NCBI GenBank assembly: GCA_031255875.1
Contig: JAIRRR010000311.1
Coordinates: forward strand, 1 to 12,076
DNA: 12,076 nt
Direction of reading: 5' to 3'
From: Treponema sp.
Lineage (GTDB): Bacteria > Spirochaetota > Spirochaetia > Treponematales > Breznakiellaceae
Part shown: piece after piece, positions 1-7,367 of the stretch
Position numbering within the stretch: position 1 is the stretch's first letter
Layout of the letters: each line of letters starts with the position of its first letter
Program-made: the position numbers and the translations under genes
The notes under the pieces: generated by a model
Databases searched by the model: none
What the model was told of the DNA's origin: nothing
Seen by the model: the letters and a program-made list of their open reading frames with translations, nothing else

Positions 1-5
1 GGAAA

Positions 6-215
6 CTACGAATCCCGGGGTTCCTGCCCGCCCGGAATTTCCTCTACCGACACCATGTGGGCGACGGCCCTCACCATCCCCAGGATCGCGGGAGTCGCCT
101 CCTGCTCGGCCACGGACCCGATCTTCCGCAGGCCCAGGGAACGGACCGTGGCCCGCTGCCTGGGGAGGGCGCCTATCTGGCTGCGCACTAAACGTATTCT
201 GATTCTTCCCGCCAT
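6..215 (-). CDS. rpmD: 50S ribosomal protein L30
   Basis: Small large-subunit protein L30, 69 aa against about 60 for the bacterial family; the surplus is a polar C-terminal tail after residue 60. The N-terminal segment RIRLVRSQIGALPRQRATVRSLGLRKIG is split here as RIRLVRSQIG then LPRQRATVRSLGLRKIG and is the family signature. The ATG lies one base after the rpsE TAG (TAGTATG), and its Shine-Dalgarno AAGGAG sits inside the last rpsE codons, so the two are probably translationally coupled. The TAG stop is 5 bases from the window edge; rplO is expected next but is not visible. Identification is secure from sequence and from its place in the spc order. Confidence 0.96.
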   Translation of the reverse strand: MAGRIRIRLVRSQIGALPRQRATVRSLGLRKIGSVAEQEATPAILGMVRAVAHMVSVEEIPGGQEPRDS

Positions 216-216
216 A

Positions 217-816
217 CTAACCCCACAGCTCCTTAAAAGGCTTGCCCCGGTTCGCGGCGATCTGCTTGGCGTTCATCAGCTTGCTGATGCCGTTGAAGGT
301 CGCCTTGAGCACGTTGTACTGGCTTGACGCGCCGATGGACTTGCTGAGTATGTCGGTGACGCCGCCGGCCTCCATTATGGCCCGCACCGCCCCCCCGGCG
401 ATAATCCCGGTCCCGGAGCAGGCCGGCTTGAGCAGGACCTGGGAAGCCTTGAAAAAGCCGTTCACCTCGTGGGGGATGGTCCCGTTCTTCACCGGAAGCT
501 CCACCAGGCTCCTCTTGGCCTTGTCGATACTCTTGCGGATGGCTTCGGAAACGTCGTTGGCCTTGCCGAAGCCGAAGCCCACCTTCCCCTTGCGGTCGCC
601 CACCACGGTAAGCGCCGAAAACGAGAAGCGCCGACCGCCCTTTACCACCTTCGCGGTCCGGTTCAGCTTGACCAGCTTTTCAACGAATTCCTTGTCCGCC
701 GGGTCCCTGTCCCGGTCTCGGCCTCTGTCCCGGCGGCCGCGGCCTTCGGGTCTGGCCTGCCCGCCCCGCCCGCCGGCCGGGCGGTCCTCTTCACGCCTTT
801 CCTGTACGTCTGACAT
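217..816 (-). CDS. rpsE: 30S ribosomal protein S5 with Arg/Gly/Asp-rich N-terminal extension
   Basis: Small-subunit protein S5, involved in decoding accuracy and in the mRNA entry channel. The family core starts near residue 43 ([20 protein letters not shown]) and includes the glycine-rich [13 protein letters not shown] stretch at about 77-88 and the C-terminal [15 protein letters not shown] block. Total length is 199 aa against roughly 165-175 usual. The excess is a low-complexity head (residues 6-41) of R, G, D and E, with [12 protein letters not shown] repeats and encoded by very GC-rich DNA. The ATG follows the rplR stop by 8 bases, and the GGGGG run over that junction serves as Shine-Dalgarno. 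A later start would remove the head, but there is no internal ATG before the core, so I keep this start. Confidence 0.97.
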   Translation of the reverse strand: MSDVQERREEDRPAGGRGGQARPEGRGRRDRGRDRDRDPADKEFVEKLVKLNRTAKVVKGGRRFSFSALTVVGDRKGKVGFGFGKANDVSEAIRKSIDKAKRSLVELPVKNGTIPHEVNGFFKASQVLLKPACSGTGIIAGGAVRAIMEAGGVTDILSKSIGASSQYNVLKATFNGISKLMNAKQIAANRGKPFKELWG

Positions 817-824
817 CCCGCCCC

Positions 825-1187
825 CTAGAACTTGACCCCGGCTTTCCGGGCTCCGTCGGCAATCGCCTTGACGACGCCGTGATACAGATAACCATTCCGG
901 TCAAAAACCACTTCGCTGATGTTCTTTTCCAGAAGCCTTTTCCCCATAATCTCCCCCAGCCTGCCGGCGCCTTCCACCGTGGCCTTGATGTCCCGCAGAT
1001 CCTTCTCCAGGGTAGAGGCGGAAGCAAGGGTATGCCCCTTCACGTCGTCGATCGCCTGGATCGAGAGCCTGCGGTTGCTCCGGGTAACGGTCATCCGGGG
1101 CCTTTTGTCGGTCCCGGAAATACGTTTGCGGATATGCACTTTCCTCTTGAGCCGTTTCCGGTCCTTTTCAGTCATCTTTGGCAGCAT
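825..1187 (-). CDS. rplR: 50S ribosomal protein L18
   Basis: L18 binds 5S rRNA, with L5, in the central protuberance of the large subunit. At 120 aa it is of usual length. The basic N-terminus ([16 protein letters not shown]) leads to [20 protein letters not shown] and ends in the family-typical [20 protein letters not shown]. The ATG at 1187 has GAGGAG 11 bases upstream; a second ATG four codons in (1175) is possible. The gene is separated from rplF by a 61-base GC-rich spacer, unlike most junctions in this cluster. Confidence 0.97.
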   Translation of the reverse strand: MLPKMTEKDRKRLKRKVHIRKRISGTDKRPRMTVTRSNRRLSIQAIDDVKGHTLASASTLEKDLRDIKATVEGAGRLGEIMGKRLLEKNISEVVFDRNGYLYHGVVKAIADGARKAGVKF

Positions 1188-1248
1188 AAATATCCATTCT
1201 CCTCAATCTCGCGCCGCGTCCGCGCCGCGCCGGCCGGTAAGGCCCGCG
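1188..1248. other. GC-rich rplF/rplR spacer
   Basis: A 61-base non-coding spacer between rplF and rplR, conspicuous because neighbouring junctions are about 10 bases. It has a direct repeat of GCGCCGCG and a GGCC...GGCC palindrome, but no U-tract and no recognisable promoter. The plus-strand segment CCGCGCCGGCCGGTAAGG resembles part of the palindromic element at 4011-4046 with a 4-base deletion; that link is tentative. Confidence 0.4.
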
Positions 1249-1788
1249 CTACTTGACGCCCGACTTGCCGACTTTCCTGCGGATCTTCTCATCATCATAA
1301 CGGATTCCCTTGCCCTTGTACGGCTCGGGGGGTCTGAGCCTGCGGATCTCCGAGGCGAACTGGCCGATCCGCTGCCGGTCAATCCCGCTTATCACCAGCT
1401 TGCCCGGCCCCTCGGCGGTAACCGTGATCCCTTCGGGGATGCCCACGTAGACATCGGTGGAATAGCCCAGGCTCATGGAAATGAGGCTGCCCTGGATTTC
1501 CGCCCGGTAGCCGACGCCGGTGATGATCAGGGTCTTGGTAAAGCCTGCGGAAACCCCGGTTACCATGTTGCTGAGCAGATTCCGGTAAAGGCCGTGGTAG
1601 GCCTTGGTCTGCTTTTCCTCATCGGAGCGGGTTACGACGATCTCCTCGTCCCTGGCTTCAAAATTTATCACCGGGTGATACTTTTGGGTCAGCTTCCCCT
1701 TGGGGCCTTCCACGGTGATAAGCCCGTTGTCAAAATTTACCTTGACTCCCTGGGGAACCTTAACCGGAATTTTACCGATACGCGACAT
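1249..1788 (-). CDS. rplF: 50S ribosomal protein L6
   Basis: L6 lies near the base of the L7/L12 stalk and the sarcin-ricin loop, where it supports translation factor binding. The 179 aa are a normal length. The start [15 protein letters not shown] and the C-terminal [16 protein letters not shown] are family signatures, flanking the two L6 alpha/beta repeats. Shine-Dalgarno GAGGGG lies just before the ATG in the 10-base gap after rpsH. Nothing is unusual in the protein. Confidence 0.98.
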   Translation of the reverse strand: MSRIGKIPVKVPQGVKVNFDNGLITVEGPKGKLTQKYHPVINFEARDEEIVVTRSDEEKQTKAYHGLYRNLLSNMVTGVSAGFTKTLIITGVGYRAEIQGSLISMSLGYSTDVYVGIPEGITVTAEGPGKLVISGIDRQRIGQFASEIRRLRPPEPYKGKGIRYDDEKIRRKVGKSGVK

Positions 1789-1798
1789 ATTACCCCTC

Positions 1799-2197
1799 TT
1801 ACCAGACCGTACAGATGATCTCGCCGCCGACCCTTTTCTCGGCGGCCTTCTTGCCGGTCGTCACCCCGATCGACGTGGAGACGATCAGGGTCCCGTAACC
1901 GTTGAAAACCCTGGGCATATTTTTATAGCCCGTGTACACGCGGCGGCCGGGTTTGGAAATTTTTTCCATGCCGTGAATTATCGGCCCGGTTTGCTCGTCG
2001 TACTTAAGGAAAACCCTGATGGTGTTGCCGCCCTCCTGGTTGACCTTTTTGAAATTCTTGATATACCCTTCGGTTTTTAAAATCTTGACGATTTCGAGCT
2101 TCAGCCTGGAGGTAGGGATATCAACCTTTTCATGTTTTGCCATTCCGGCATTCCGGATCTTGGTCAGCATATCCGCAACGGGATCAGAAACACTCAT
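1799..2197 (-). CDS. rpsH: 30S ribosomal protein S8
   Basis: S8 binds helix 21 of 16S rRNA and is needed for assembly of the central domain. In E. coli it also represses its own operon; no such site was identified here. Length is 132 aa, as usual. Visible signatures are the N-terminal [13 protein letters not shown] and the C-terminal run [22 protein letters not shown] and GGEIICTVW. The spacing to rpsN is 9 bases, with a TAGGAG motif formed by the preceding stop codon. Confidence 0.98.
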   Translation of the reverse strand: MSVSDPVADMLTKIRNAGMAKHEKVDIPTSRLKLEIVKILKTEGYIKNFKKVNQEGGNTIRVFLKYDEQTGPIIHGMEKISKPGRRVYTGYKNMPRVFNGYGTLIVSTSIGVTTGKKAAEKRVGGEIICTVW

Positions 2198-2206
2198 CCT
2201 TATCTC

Positions 2207-2392
2207 CTACCAGCTTGATTTTGTGACGCCGGGAATAAGCCCCTCGCTTGCCAGCTTGCGGAAGCAAAGGCGGCACATCTCAAATTTGCGCAGATACCCG
2301 CGGGCCCTTCCGCAGATCCGGCAGCGGTTCACCTTCCGGGTTTTATATTTGGGCGTCCTGAGCGCCTTAATGATCATCGCTTTTCTTGCCAT
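2207..2392 (-). CDS. rpsN: 30S ribosomal protein S14, type Z (zinc-binding)
   Basis: S14 sits in the head of the small subunit. This is the short, zinc-ribbon form of 61 aa, with C24-x2-C27 and C40-x2-C43 intact (RCRICGR and MCRLCFR) and the conserved end [10 protein letters not shown]. Organisms with a single Zn-type S14 need zinc for it; whether a Zn-independent paralogue exists elsewhere in the genome cannot be seen. The Shine-Dalgarno GGAGG overlaps the rplE stop codon (TAGGAGG), with 4 bases to the ATG. The type agrees with known treponemal S14. Confidence 0.98.
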   Translation of the reverse strand: MARKAMIIKALRTPKYKTRKVNRCRICGRARGYLRKFEMCRLCFRKLASEGLIPGVTKSSW

Positions 2393-2400
2393 AGTACCTC

Positions 2401-2952
2401 CTACTTCCTGAAGGGCATTCCGAACTTCGCCAGGAAGGCCTTCGCCTCCGCGTCGGTCCGGGCCGTGGTGACGATTACGATATTGAGTCCCGCCACCCGT
2501 TCAATCTTGTCAAAGTCAATTTCCGGGAAGATGATCTGCTCGGTTATGCCTAGCGCGTAGTTCCCGCGCCCGTCGAAGGCGTTCTGATTCACCCCCCTGA
2601 AGTCCTTGACGCGGGGCAGGGCCACGTTTACCAGCCGGTCGAAGAATTCGTACATCATCGCACCCCTCAGGGTGACTTTCGCGCCGATTTCCTGGCCGGC
2701 CCTTATCTTGAAGTTGGCGATGCTCTTGCGCGCCTTGGTCTTCACCGCCTTCTGGCCGGTGATAAGGGTAAGGTCGTCAATGGCGGCGTCCAGCAGCTTC
2801 TTGTTCTGAAGCGCCTCGCCGACGCCCATGCTGACTATGATCTTCTCCAGCCTGGGAATCTGCATGGGCGACTTGTAGCCGAATTCCTTGAACAGCTCAG
2901 GGGCGAACTGCTCCTGGTATATTTTCTTAAGCCGAGGTTCGTACTGAGCCAT
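2401..2952 (-). CDS. rplE: 50S ribosomal protein L5
   Basis: L5 binds 5S rRNA and contacts the P-site tRNA in the central protuberance. I start at [10 protein letters not shown] (ATG at 2952), giving 183 aa, near the family norm. It has GGGGAGG about 8 bases upstream, and its ATG overlaps the rplX stop by one base (TAATG). An in-frame ATG nine codons earlier (2979) would add MQEMRGGSV but lies inside rplX and lacks support. Signatures include [31 protein letters not shown] and the C-terminal [20 protein letters not shown]. Confidence 0.97.
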   Translation of the reverse strand: MAQYEPRLKKIYQEQFAPELFKEFGYKSPMQIPRLEKIIVSMGVGEALQNKKLLDAAIDDLTLITGQKAVKTKARKSIANFKIRAGQEIGAKVTLRGAMMYEFFDRLVNVALPRVKDFRGVNQNAFDGRGNYALGITEQIIFPEIDFDKIERVAGLNIVIVTTARTDAEAKAFLAKFGMPFRK

Positions 2953-3275
2953 TACAGAGCCTCCCCGCATTTCCTGCATACCCGGGTTTTATTCCCCCCC
3001 TCGATCTTGTACCCGATCCGGGTGGGCCCGCATTTTTTGCAGACTATCATCAGGTTTGAAGAATGGATCGGCGCCTCTATCTCGACGATTCCGCCCCTGT
3101 CCTGCTGGTTCCGGCGCTTTTTCGCCTTTTTGACGATATTGGCGCCTTCCACCACCACCCGGTCCTTGTCCCTCAGTATTTTAAGAATGCGGCCCCGCTT
3201 GCCCTTGTCCTTCCCGGCAATGATCTGGACCGTGTCTTCTTTCTTCAGCTTGAATTTATGCGCTGCTTCAGCCAT
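2952..3275 (-). CDS. rplX: 50S ribosomal protein L24 with four-cysteine motif
   Basis: L24 starts large-subunit assembly by binding the 5' end of 23S rRNA. The KOW motif is near residues 13-40 ([20 protein letters not shown]). The C-terminal half holds two CxxC pairs, C79/C82 and C100/C103, a probable zinc knuckle found in many but not all bacterial L24 proteins. Length is 107 aa, typical. The ATG follows the rplN stop by 10 bases, with GGAGCGGG as ribosome binding site. Confidence 0.98.
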   Translation of the reverse strand: MAEAAHKFKLKKEDTVQIIAGKDKGKRGRILKILRDKDRVVVEGANIVKKAKKRRNQQDRGGIVEIEAPIHSSNLMIVCKKCGPTRIGYKIEGGNKTRVCRKCGEAL

Positions 3276-3285
3276 GATCCCGCTC

Positions 3286-3657
3286 CTACAAAACTTCCGG
3301 GGCCAGGGATACGATCTTCATAAAATCCCCCCTTTCCCGCAATTCCCGTGCGACCGGCCCGAAGATGCGCTTCCCCTTGGGGTTCTGCGCCGCGTCGATA
3401 ATCACACAGGCGTTGTCATCGAACCTGATATACGTGCCGTCCTTCCGGCGGTACTCCTTGTGGGTACGCACGACAACGGCCTTTTCTACCGAGCCCTTCT
3501 TTATCGCCGAAGTGGGAAGGGCGTCCTTGACCGCCACAACGATAATGTCGCCGATGCTCGCGTACTTCCGCTTTGATCCGCCAAGAACCTTGATACACTG
3601 GGCTATCTTGGCGCCTGAATTGTCGGCCACATTCAGGAAAGTCTCTACCTGGATCAT
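3286..3657 (-). CDS. rplN: 50S ribosomal protein L14
   Basis: L14 lies on the subunit interface and forms intersubunit bridges; it is also the docking site of the silencing factor RsfS in bacteria that have it. The 123 aa are of normal length. Strong signatures are [18 protein letters not shown] and [20 protein letters not shown], then [24 protein letters not shown] in shorter pieces. The ATG has AAGGGG about 10 bases upstream. The 39-base gap before it is exactly filled by a 12-codon frame (see findings). Confidence 0.98.
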   Translation of the reverse strand: MIQVETFLNVADNSGAKIAQCIKVLGGSKRKYASIGDIIVVAVKDALPTSAIKKGSVEKAVVVRTHKEYRRKDGTYIRFDDNACVIIDAAQNPKGKRIFGPVARELRERGDFMKIVSLAPEVL

Positions 3658-3696
3658 TTAAACCACACCCCTTAGAGCGTAACACTTTAGCGTCAT

Positions 3697-3972
3697 CTAA
3701 CGCGCGCGCTCGACAATTTCCGTCAGTTTCCAGCATTTTTCCTTGCTGAGAGGCCGGCATTCAACCACGCGGACCCGGTCGCCGGTTTTCGCGTCGTTGG
3801 CCTCGTCGTGAGCCTTGAGCTTCTTCACCCGCTTCACGTACTTCTTGTAAAGGGGGTGAAGCGTGGTGGTTTCCACCGCCACGACGATAGTCTTGTTCAT
3901 CTTGTCGCTTTTCACGATCCCCACAAACTCTTTTTTGCCGCCCCTCGCGGGCTTTGCCGTATCTTCTGCCAT
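3697..3972 (-). CDS. rpsQ: 30S ribosomal protein S17
   Basis: S17 is a primary 16S rRNA binder needed early in small-subunit assembly. The OB-fold protein is 91 aa, with a short basic N-terminal extension ([15 protein letters not shown]) before the conserved [18 protein letters not shown]. Other signatures are [19 protein letters not shown] and [25 protein letters not shown] lies five bases before the ATG. It is preceded by a 90-base spacer with strong palindromes, unusual for this operon. Confidence 0.98.
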   Translation of the reverse strand: MAEDTAKPARGGKKEFVGIVKSDKMNKTIVVAVETTTLHPLYKKYVKRVKKLKAHDEANDAKTGDRVRVVECRPLSKEKCWKLTEIVERAR

Positions 3973-4010
3973 CTTATTCCTTCATACTCCCTAATATATG
4001 CGGCGCGCCG

Positions 4011-4060
4011 CCGCGCCGTCCGGCCGGAAGGGAACCCGGGGTTCCCGGCTGCCGGGCCGG
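4011..4060. repeat. Palindromic GC-rich element in the rpmC/rpsQ spacer
   Basis: The 90-base spacer between rpmC and rpsQ (3973-4062) holds nested inverted repeats. The inner pair GGGAACCC (4030-4037) and GGGTTCCC (4039-4046) is perfect with one central base. The outer pair CCGGCC (4020-4025) and GGCCGG (4055-4060) encloses it. No U-tract follows on the transcribed strand, so it does not look like a terminator. Positions 4011-4035 match 11895-11919 in the rpsL leader at 23 of 25 bases, so this appears to be one copy of a dispersed element. A role in mRNA folding, processing or stability is inference. Confidence 0.6.
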
Positions 4061-4062
4061 TA

Positions 4063-4281
4063 TCAGGCCTTGGCGGCCAGTTTCTCCAGGGCCTGGGCCT
4101 TCTCCTGGGCGTGGATCAGCGTATTGAGCCGGGCGATCTGCCTGCGCATGGTACGCTTCTGGAGCGGGTTTTCCACATGGCCGATGACGATCTTGAAACG
4201 AAGCTCCATGTACTTCCTGCTGAGCTCGTCGCGCTTGGCCTTGAGCTCCGCGAAACTCAAATTTTTGAACGAATTTTTCAT
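4063..4281 (-). CDS. rpmC: 50S ribosomal protein L29
   Basis: L29 sits by the peptide exit tunnel and helps form the docking site for trigger factor and SRP together with L23. The two-helix protein is 72 aa: FKNLSFAELKAKRDELSRKY, then the conserved RFKIVIGHVENPLQ and RRQIARLNTLI. I choose MKNSF (ATG at 4281). An in-frame ATG four codons earlier (4293) has AGG directly abutting it, which is too close. The chosen start has only AGGA 11 bases upstream, but it overlaps the stop of a small upstream ORF as ATGA, so coupling could supply initiation. The spacer to rplP is 88 bases. Confidence 0.95.
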   Translation of the reverse strand: MKNSFKNLSFAELKAKRDELSRKYMELRFKIVIGHVENPLQKRTMRRQIARLNTLIHAQEKAQALEKLAAKA

Positions 4282-4346
4282 GACGCTGCGCATCCTGTCC
4301 GGTTTGATAGCGCGGCCATACGGCCGCGAAAGGCATAGGCTGCCAT
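4278..4346 (-). CDS. Possible 22-aa small ORF between rplP and rpmC
   Basis: The predicted peptide is [10 protein letters not shown] followed by [13 protein letters not shown] recognise no family. What supports it: a strong purine-rich ribosome binding site (AAGGGGGAGAGG, five bases from its last GGAG-like core to the ATG), an ATG that starts shortly after the rplP stop, and a TGA that overlaps the rpmC start as ATGA. A perfect 7-bp hairpin (4311-4328) lies in its middle. It could act as a translational coupler or leader for rpmC, or be chance. It is not in the rpmC frame. No comparative data were available. Confidence 0.3.
   Translation of the reverse strand: MAAYAFRGRMAALSNRTGCAAS
4311..4328. 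repeat. Hairpin in the rplP/rpmC spacer
   Basis: Perfect inverted repeat CGCGGCC - ATAC - GGCCGCG: a 7-bp stem with a 4-base loop. There is no U-tract on the transcribed strand, so it is unlikely to be a terminator. It lies between a strong ribosome binding site and the rpmC start, so it could separate rpmC from the upstream initiation region. The GCGCGGCC arm is also found in the rpsL leader at 11881-11888. Confidence 0.6.
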
Positions 4347-4369
4347 ATCCTCTCCCCCTTGCGGCCGGG

Positions 4370-4795
4370 CTACAGGCCCAGCTCGAAATCGGAACGGGCC
4401 ACGAACCTGGTCCTGATCGGCAGCTTCGAGCCGGCCAGAACCATGGCCTCCTCGGCCAAATTCCGGTCAATGCCGCCAAGCTCGAACATGACCGTGCCGG
4501 GCTTGACCACCGCCACCCAGGACTCCGGCGCGCCCTTGCCCTTGCCCATGCGGGTTTCCGCAGGCTTCTTGGAAAAGGGCTTGTCCGGAAAAATGCGTAT
4601 CCAGAGCTTGCCGCCGCGCTTTACATGCCGGTTCATAGCGACACGGGCCGCCTCGATTTGCCGGTTCGTTATCCACATCCGGTCCATGGCTACCAGGCCG
4701 TATTCGCCGAAGATCACCGTATTGCCCCGGGTAGCGTCGCCGGACATTCTGCCCCGCTGGACCTTCCGGAATTTTACACGCTTAGGACTTAACAT
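4370..4795 (-). CDS. rplP: 50S ribosomal protein L16
   Basis: L16 lies at the A-site side of the peptidyl transferase centre and helps position aminoacyl-tRNA. Length 141 aa is normal. The start [39 protein letters not shown] and the loop [17 protein letters not shown] (R82, the position hydroxylated in E. coli L16) are family hallmarks. Shine-Dalgarno GAAGGGGAG lies 3 bases before the ATG, in the 12-base gap after rpsC. The following gene is unusually far (88 bases). Confidence 0.98.
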   Translation of the reverse strand: MLSPKRVKFRKVQRGRMSGDATRGNTVIFGEYGLVAMDRMWITNRQIEAARVAMNRHVKRGGKLWIRIFPDKPFSKKPAETRMGKGKGAPESWVAVVKPGTVMFELGGIDRNLAEEAMVLAGSKLPIRTRFVARSDFELGL

Positions 4796-4807
4796 ACACT
4801 CCCCTTC

Positions 4808-5539
4808 CTAGCCCCGCGCCGGGGCGCGCTCGCCGCGATCGGCCCGCTCTCCCGGGCGGCGCTGCTTGCGGACCAGCAGGCCCGCGTCCTCTTTCTGTTC
4901 TTTGCCGTACTTCATGCCGTTGTAGACCCAGACCTTGATGCCGATAGCCCCGAAGGTGGTATGCGCCTCGGTGAACCCGTAGTCTATATCCGCCCGCAGG
5001 GTGTGGAGGGGTATCCTCCCCTCCTTCGCCTCCTCGGTGCGGGACATTTCCGCGCCGCCGAGACGCCCGGAAAGCCGCACCTTGACGCCCTGGGCGTTGC
5101 CCTTCTTTATGGCGTTGCTGATGGCCTGCTTCATGGTCCGGCGGAAGGAGCTGCGGGCGAGGAGCTGGCGAGCTATGTTCTGGGCGACAATCTGGGCGTT
5201 GTTGTCCGCGTTCCGCACTTCCTTGATCTTGATTTGGATCTTCCTGGACACGTGCTTTTGCAGCTCCATCCCGATCTTTTCGATATTGGCGCCCTTGACG
5301 CCGATAATGACCCCCGGCCGGGCGGTATGGATGACGATGGTGATCCGCTGGGGATGCCGGATAATCTCCAGTTCCGCGATATCCGCGCCCCTGGTCTCCG
5401 GCATCGCCCCGATAAGTTTCCGGAGCTTGATATCCTCGTGCAGGGTGTTGGCGTATTCCTTGGGGTCCACGTACCAGCGGGAGCCCCAGGTCCTATTCAC
5501 TCCGACTCTCAGCCCGATCGGGTTTACTTTTTGTCCCAC
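4808..5539 (-). CDS. rpsC: 30S ribosomal protein S3, GTG start, basic C-terminal tail
   Basis: S3 forms part of the mRNA entry tunnel and carries helicase-like activity with S4 and S5. Residues 1-12 ([12 protein letters not shown]) are the family start, and the codon is GTG, not ATG, lying one base after the rplV TAA with GGGGGAG upstream. A type II KH domain holds the GVKG loop at 80-83. The C-terminal S3 domain contains [14 protein letters not shown]. Length is 243 aa, above the 210-235 usual; the last 21 residues are a polar R/G/E/P tail whose DNA includes a hairpin (4811-4825). Confidence 0.97.
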   Translation of the reverse strand: MGQKVNPIGLRVGVNRTWGSRWYVDPKEYANTLHEDIKLRKLIGAMPETRGADIAELEIIRHPQRITIVIHTARPGVIIGVKGANIEKIGMELQKHVSRKIQIKIKEVRNADNNAQIVAQNIARQLLARSSFRRTMKQAISNAIKKGNAQGVKVRLSGRLGGAEMSRTEEAKEGRIPLHTLRADIDYGFTEAHTTFGAIGIKVWVYNGMKYGKEQKEDAGLLVRKQRRPGERADRGERAPARG

Positions 5540-5540
5540 T

Positions 5541-5948
5541 TTACTCCCCCGCCTTTTTCACGGAGCCCTTGGCCCGGGGCGAGCCGGAAGCCCGCACTTC
5601 GTCAATTACCACAGTCACATGGCACATCCTTTTAAGCAGCATATCCGCCCTTCCCCGGGCGCGGAACCAGATCCGCTTCATCCGGGGGCCCTCGTCTATC
5701 ATGATCTCCTTCACGTAGAGCATGTCTTCGTCCAGCTGCTTGTTCTTGCTCAGCGCGTTGGACGCCGCGGATTTGACCGTCTTCCTGATGATCTTCGCGC
5801 CGCGATGGGGCATATTCTCGAGCAGGGACATCGCCTCGGGATAGGGCTTGCGGCGGATCAGGTCCGCCACCGGCCGGATCTTGTAGGGCGAGACGAGCAG
5901 GTACTTGGTTACCGCCCGGTAACCGGGCTTTGTCTTTCTTTCCGCCAT
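5541..5948 (-). CDS. rplV: 50S ribosomal protein L22
   Basis: L22 lines the peptide exit tunnel; its long beta-hairpin reaches the constriction where macrolides bind. The 135 aa are longer than the usual 110-120 because of a basic tail (residues 118-135, [17 protein letters not shown]). Signatures: [26 protein letters not shown] and the hairpin region [20 protein letters not shown] with VTVVIDE after it. AAAGGG in the end of rpsS gives the ribosome binding site; only three bases separate the genes. Confidence 0.97.
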   Translation of the reverse strand: MAERKTKPGYRAVTKYLLVSPYKIRPVADLIRRKPYPEAMSLLENMPHRGAKIIRKTVKSAASNALSKNKQLDEDMLYVKEIMIDEGPRMKRIWFRARGRADMLLKRMCHVTVVIDEVRASGSPRAKGSVKKAGE

Positions 5949-5951
5949 AAT

Positions 5952-6233
5952 TTAACCCTTTGACGCCTTCTTGTCGGACCCGGCGTGCCCCCGGAAGATG
6001 CGGGTAGGCGAAAATTCGCCCAGCTTGTGGCCGACCAGGTTCTCCGTGATGTACACGGGGATCCAGGTTTTCCCGTTATAGACGGAGATCGTCCCGCCCA
6101 CCATTTCCGGAAAGATGGTGGAACAGCGGGAATAGGTTTTGATCATCTTCCGTTCCCCGGACTTGCTCATCTCCAGCACCTTTTTATAGAGGCTCTTCTC
6201 GATAAAAGGCCCTTTTTTAATGGATCTCGACAT
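5952..6233 (-). CDS. rpsS: 30S ribosomal protein S19
   Basis: S19 is in the head of the small subunit near the A-site finger bridge and binds 16S rRNA with S13. At 93 aa it is of normal length. The N-terminus [10 protein letters not shown] and the block [20 protein letters not shown], followed by [16 protein letters not shown], identify it without doubt. It follows rplB by 9 bases, with GGGG/AAGG as Shine-Dalgarno. Confidence 0.98.
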   Translation of the reverse strand: MSRSIKKGPFIEKSLYKKVLEMSKSGERKMIKTYSRCSTIFPEMVGGTISVYNGKTWIPVYITENLVGHKLGEFSPTRIFRGHAGSDKKASKG

Positions 6234-6242
6234 CCTTACCCC

Positions 6243-7073
6243 TTATTTCTTCTTGCCTCGGCTTACGATAAACCGGGACGAAGGTTTGTGCTTGTTGCGG
6301 GTTTTGTACCCCTTGGTCGGCTGGCCCCAGGGGGTCACCGGGTGGATACCCTTGCTCTTGCCCTCGCCGCCCCCGTGGGGGTGATCGACCGGGTTCATCG
6401 CCATGCCGCGGACCGTCGGCCGTATCCCGAGCCAGCGCTTCCGGCCGGCCTTGCCGAGGCGGGTGTTCATGTGGTCCTCGTTCCCCACGGTCCCGATGGT
6501 CGCGTAGCACTTCCTGAAAACCATGCGCATCTCGCCCGAAGGCAGCTTGACGGTGACATAGTCGCCCTCTTTCGCCGCGATCAGGGCGCCGGCCCCGGCG
6601 GAACGGACCATCTGGCCGCCCCTGCCCAGGGTAAGCTCGATGTTGTGCACCGTAAAGCCCAGGGGGATATTCTCCAGGGGCAGGGCGTTCCCCGCCTCGA
6701 TGGGCGCGTCCGGGCCGGCTTTTATGACCGAGCCGACCGCCAGCCCTTTCGGGGCAAGGATATAGCGCTTCTCCCCGTCGGTGTACTTGATAAGCGCGAT
6801 ATTGGCGCTCCGGTTGGGATCGTACTCGATGGTGGCGACCTTGCCGGGGACGCCGAGCTTGTCCCGTTTGAAGTCGATGGTCCGGTAGCGGCGCTTGTGG
6901 CCGCCGCCCTTGTGCCGGACGCTGATCCTGCCGTTCCAGTCGCGGCCCGCCCGCTCGGCACGCCCCGAGGTAAGGGATTTCTCCGGCTTGACGCCCTTGG
7001 TGAGCTCGGAAAAATCGAGGCCTATAAGCTGCCGCATGCCGGCGGTAATCGGTTTGTATGTTTTGATACCCAT
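6243..7073 (-). CDS. rplB: 50S ribosomal protein L2
   Basis: L2 is a primary 23S rRNA binder required for subunit association and for peptidyl transferase activity. The 276 aa length is standard. N-terminal [20 protein letters not shown], the SH3-like and OB-fold domains ([38 protein letters not shown]) and the C-terminal motif [17 protein letters not shown] are all present. The motif keeps the conserved histidine at about position 231 (E. coli His229). AAGGA lies six bases before the ATG. Confidence 0.99.
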   Translation of the reverse strand: MGIKTYKPITAGMRQLIGLDFSELTKGVKPEKSLTSGRAERAGRDWNGRISVRHKGGGHKRRYRTIDFKRDKLGVPGKVATIEYDPNRSANIALIKYTDGEKRYILAPKGLAVGSVIKAGPDAPIEAGNALPLENIPLGFTVHNIELTLGRGGQMVRSAGAGALIAAKEGDYVTVKLPSGEMRMVFRKCYATIGTVGNEDHMNTRLGKAGRKRWLGIRPTVRGMAMNPVDHPHGGGEGKSKGIHPVTPWGQPTKGYKTRNKHKPSSRFIVSRGKKK

Positions 7074-7082
7074 GATCTTTCC

Positions 7083-7367
7083 TTACACTCCCTCGAACAG
7101 GGGGATCTTCTCGTCCTTGGCAAGCCGGACTATCGCCTTCTTCCAGGTCGCGGTGTACCCCCGCTTGTAGCGCTGCCGCTTGGGCTTGCCCCCGACCACC
7201 ATGACCGTGCAGGAAACCGGGTGCACGTTGAAAAGCCGGCGCACGGCCTCTTTGATCTGGAGCTTGTTGGCCCTGGGGTCTACCTTAAACACGTATTTGC
7301 CCTGTTCCCGCAAAAGATTCGCCTTTTCGGAAAGCACCGGCTCAATAAGGATATTCTCGTAAATCAT
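7083..7367 (-). CDS. rplW: 50S ribosomal protein L23
   Basis: L23 borders the exit tunnel and is the main docking site for trigger factor and SRP. At 94 aa it is of normal size. Typical elements: [18 protein letters not shown] at the start, YVFKVDPRANKLQIKEAV, then the basic loop GKPKRQRYKRGYTATWKKAIV. Its ATG overlaps the rplD stop as ATGA, and the Shine-Dalgarno AGGAGG lies within the codons of the L4 tail, which suggests coupled translation. Confidence 0.98.
   Translation of the reverse strand: MIYENILIEPVLSEKANLLREQGKYVFKVDPRANKLQIKEAVRRLFNVHPVSCTVMVVGGKPKRQRYKRGYTATWKKAIVRLAKDEKIPLFEGV

Noticed and set aside
2401..2979. Longer rplE with an ATG at 2979
   Set aside because: It would overlap rplX by 28 bases and lacks a ribosome binding site; the ATG at 2952 has GGGGAGG and gives a normal L5.
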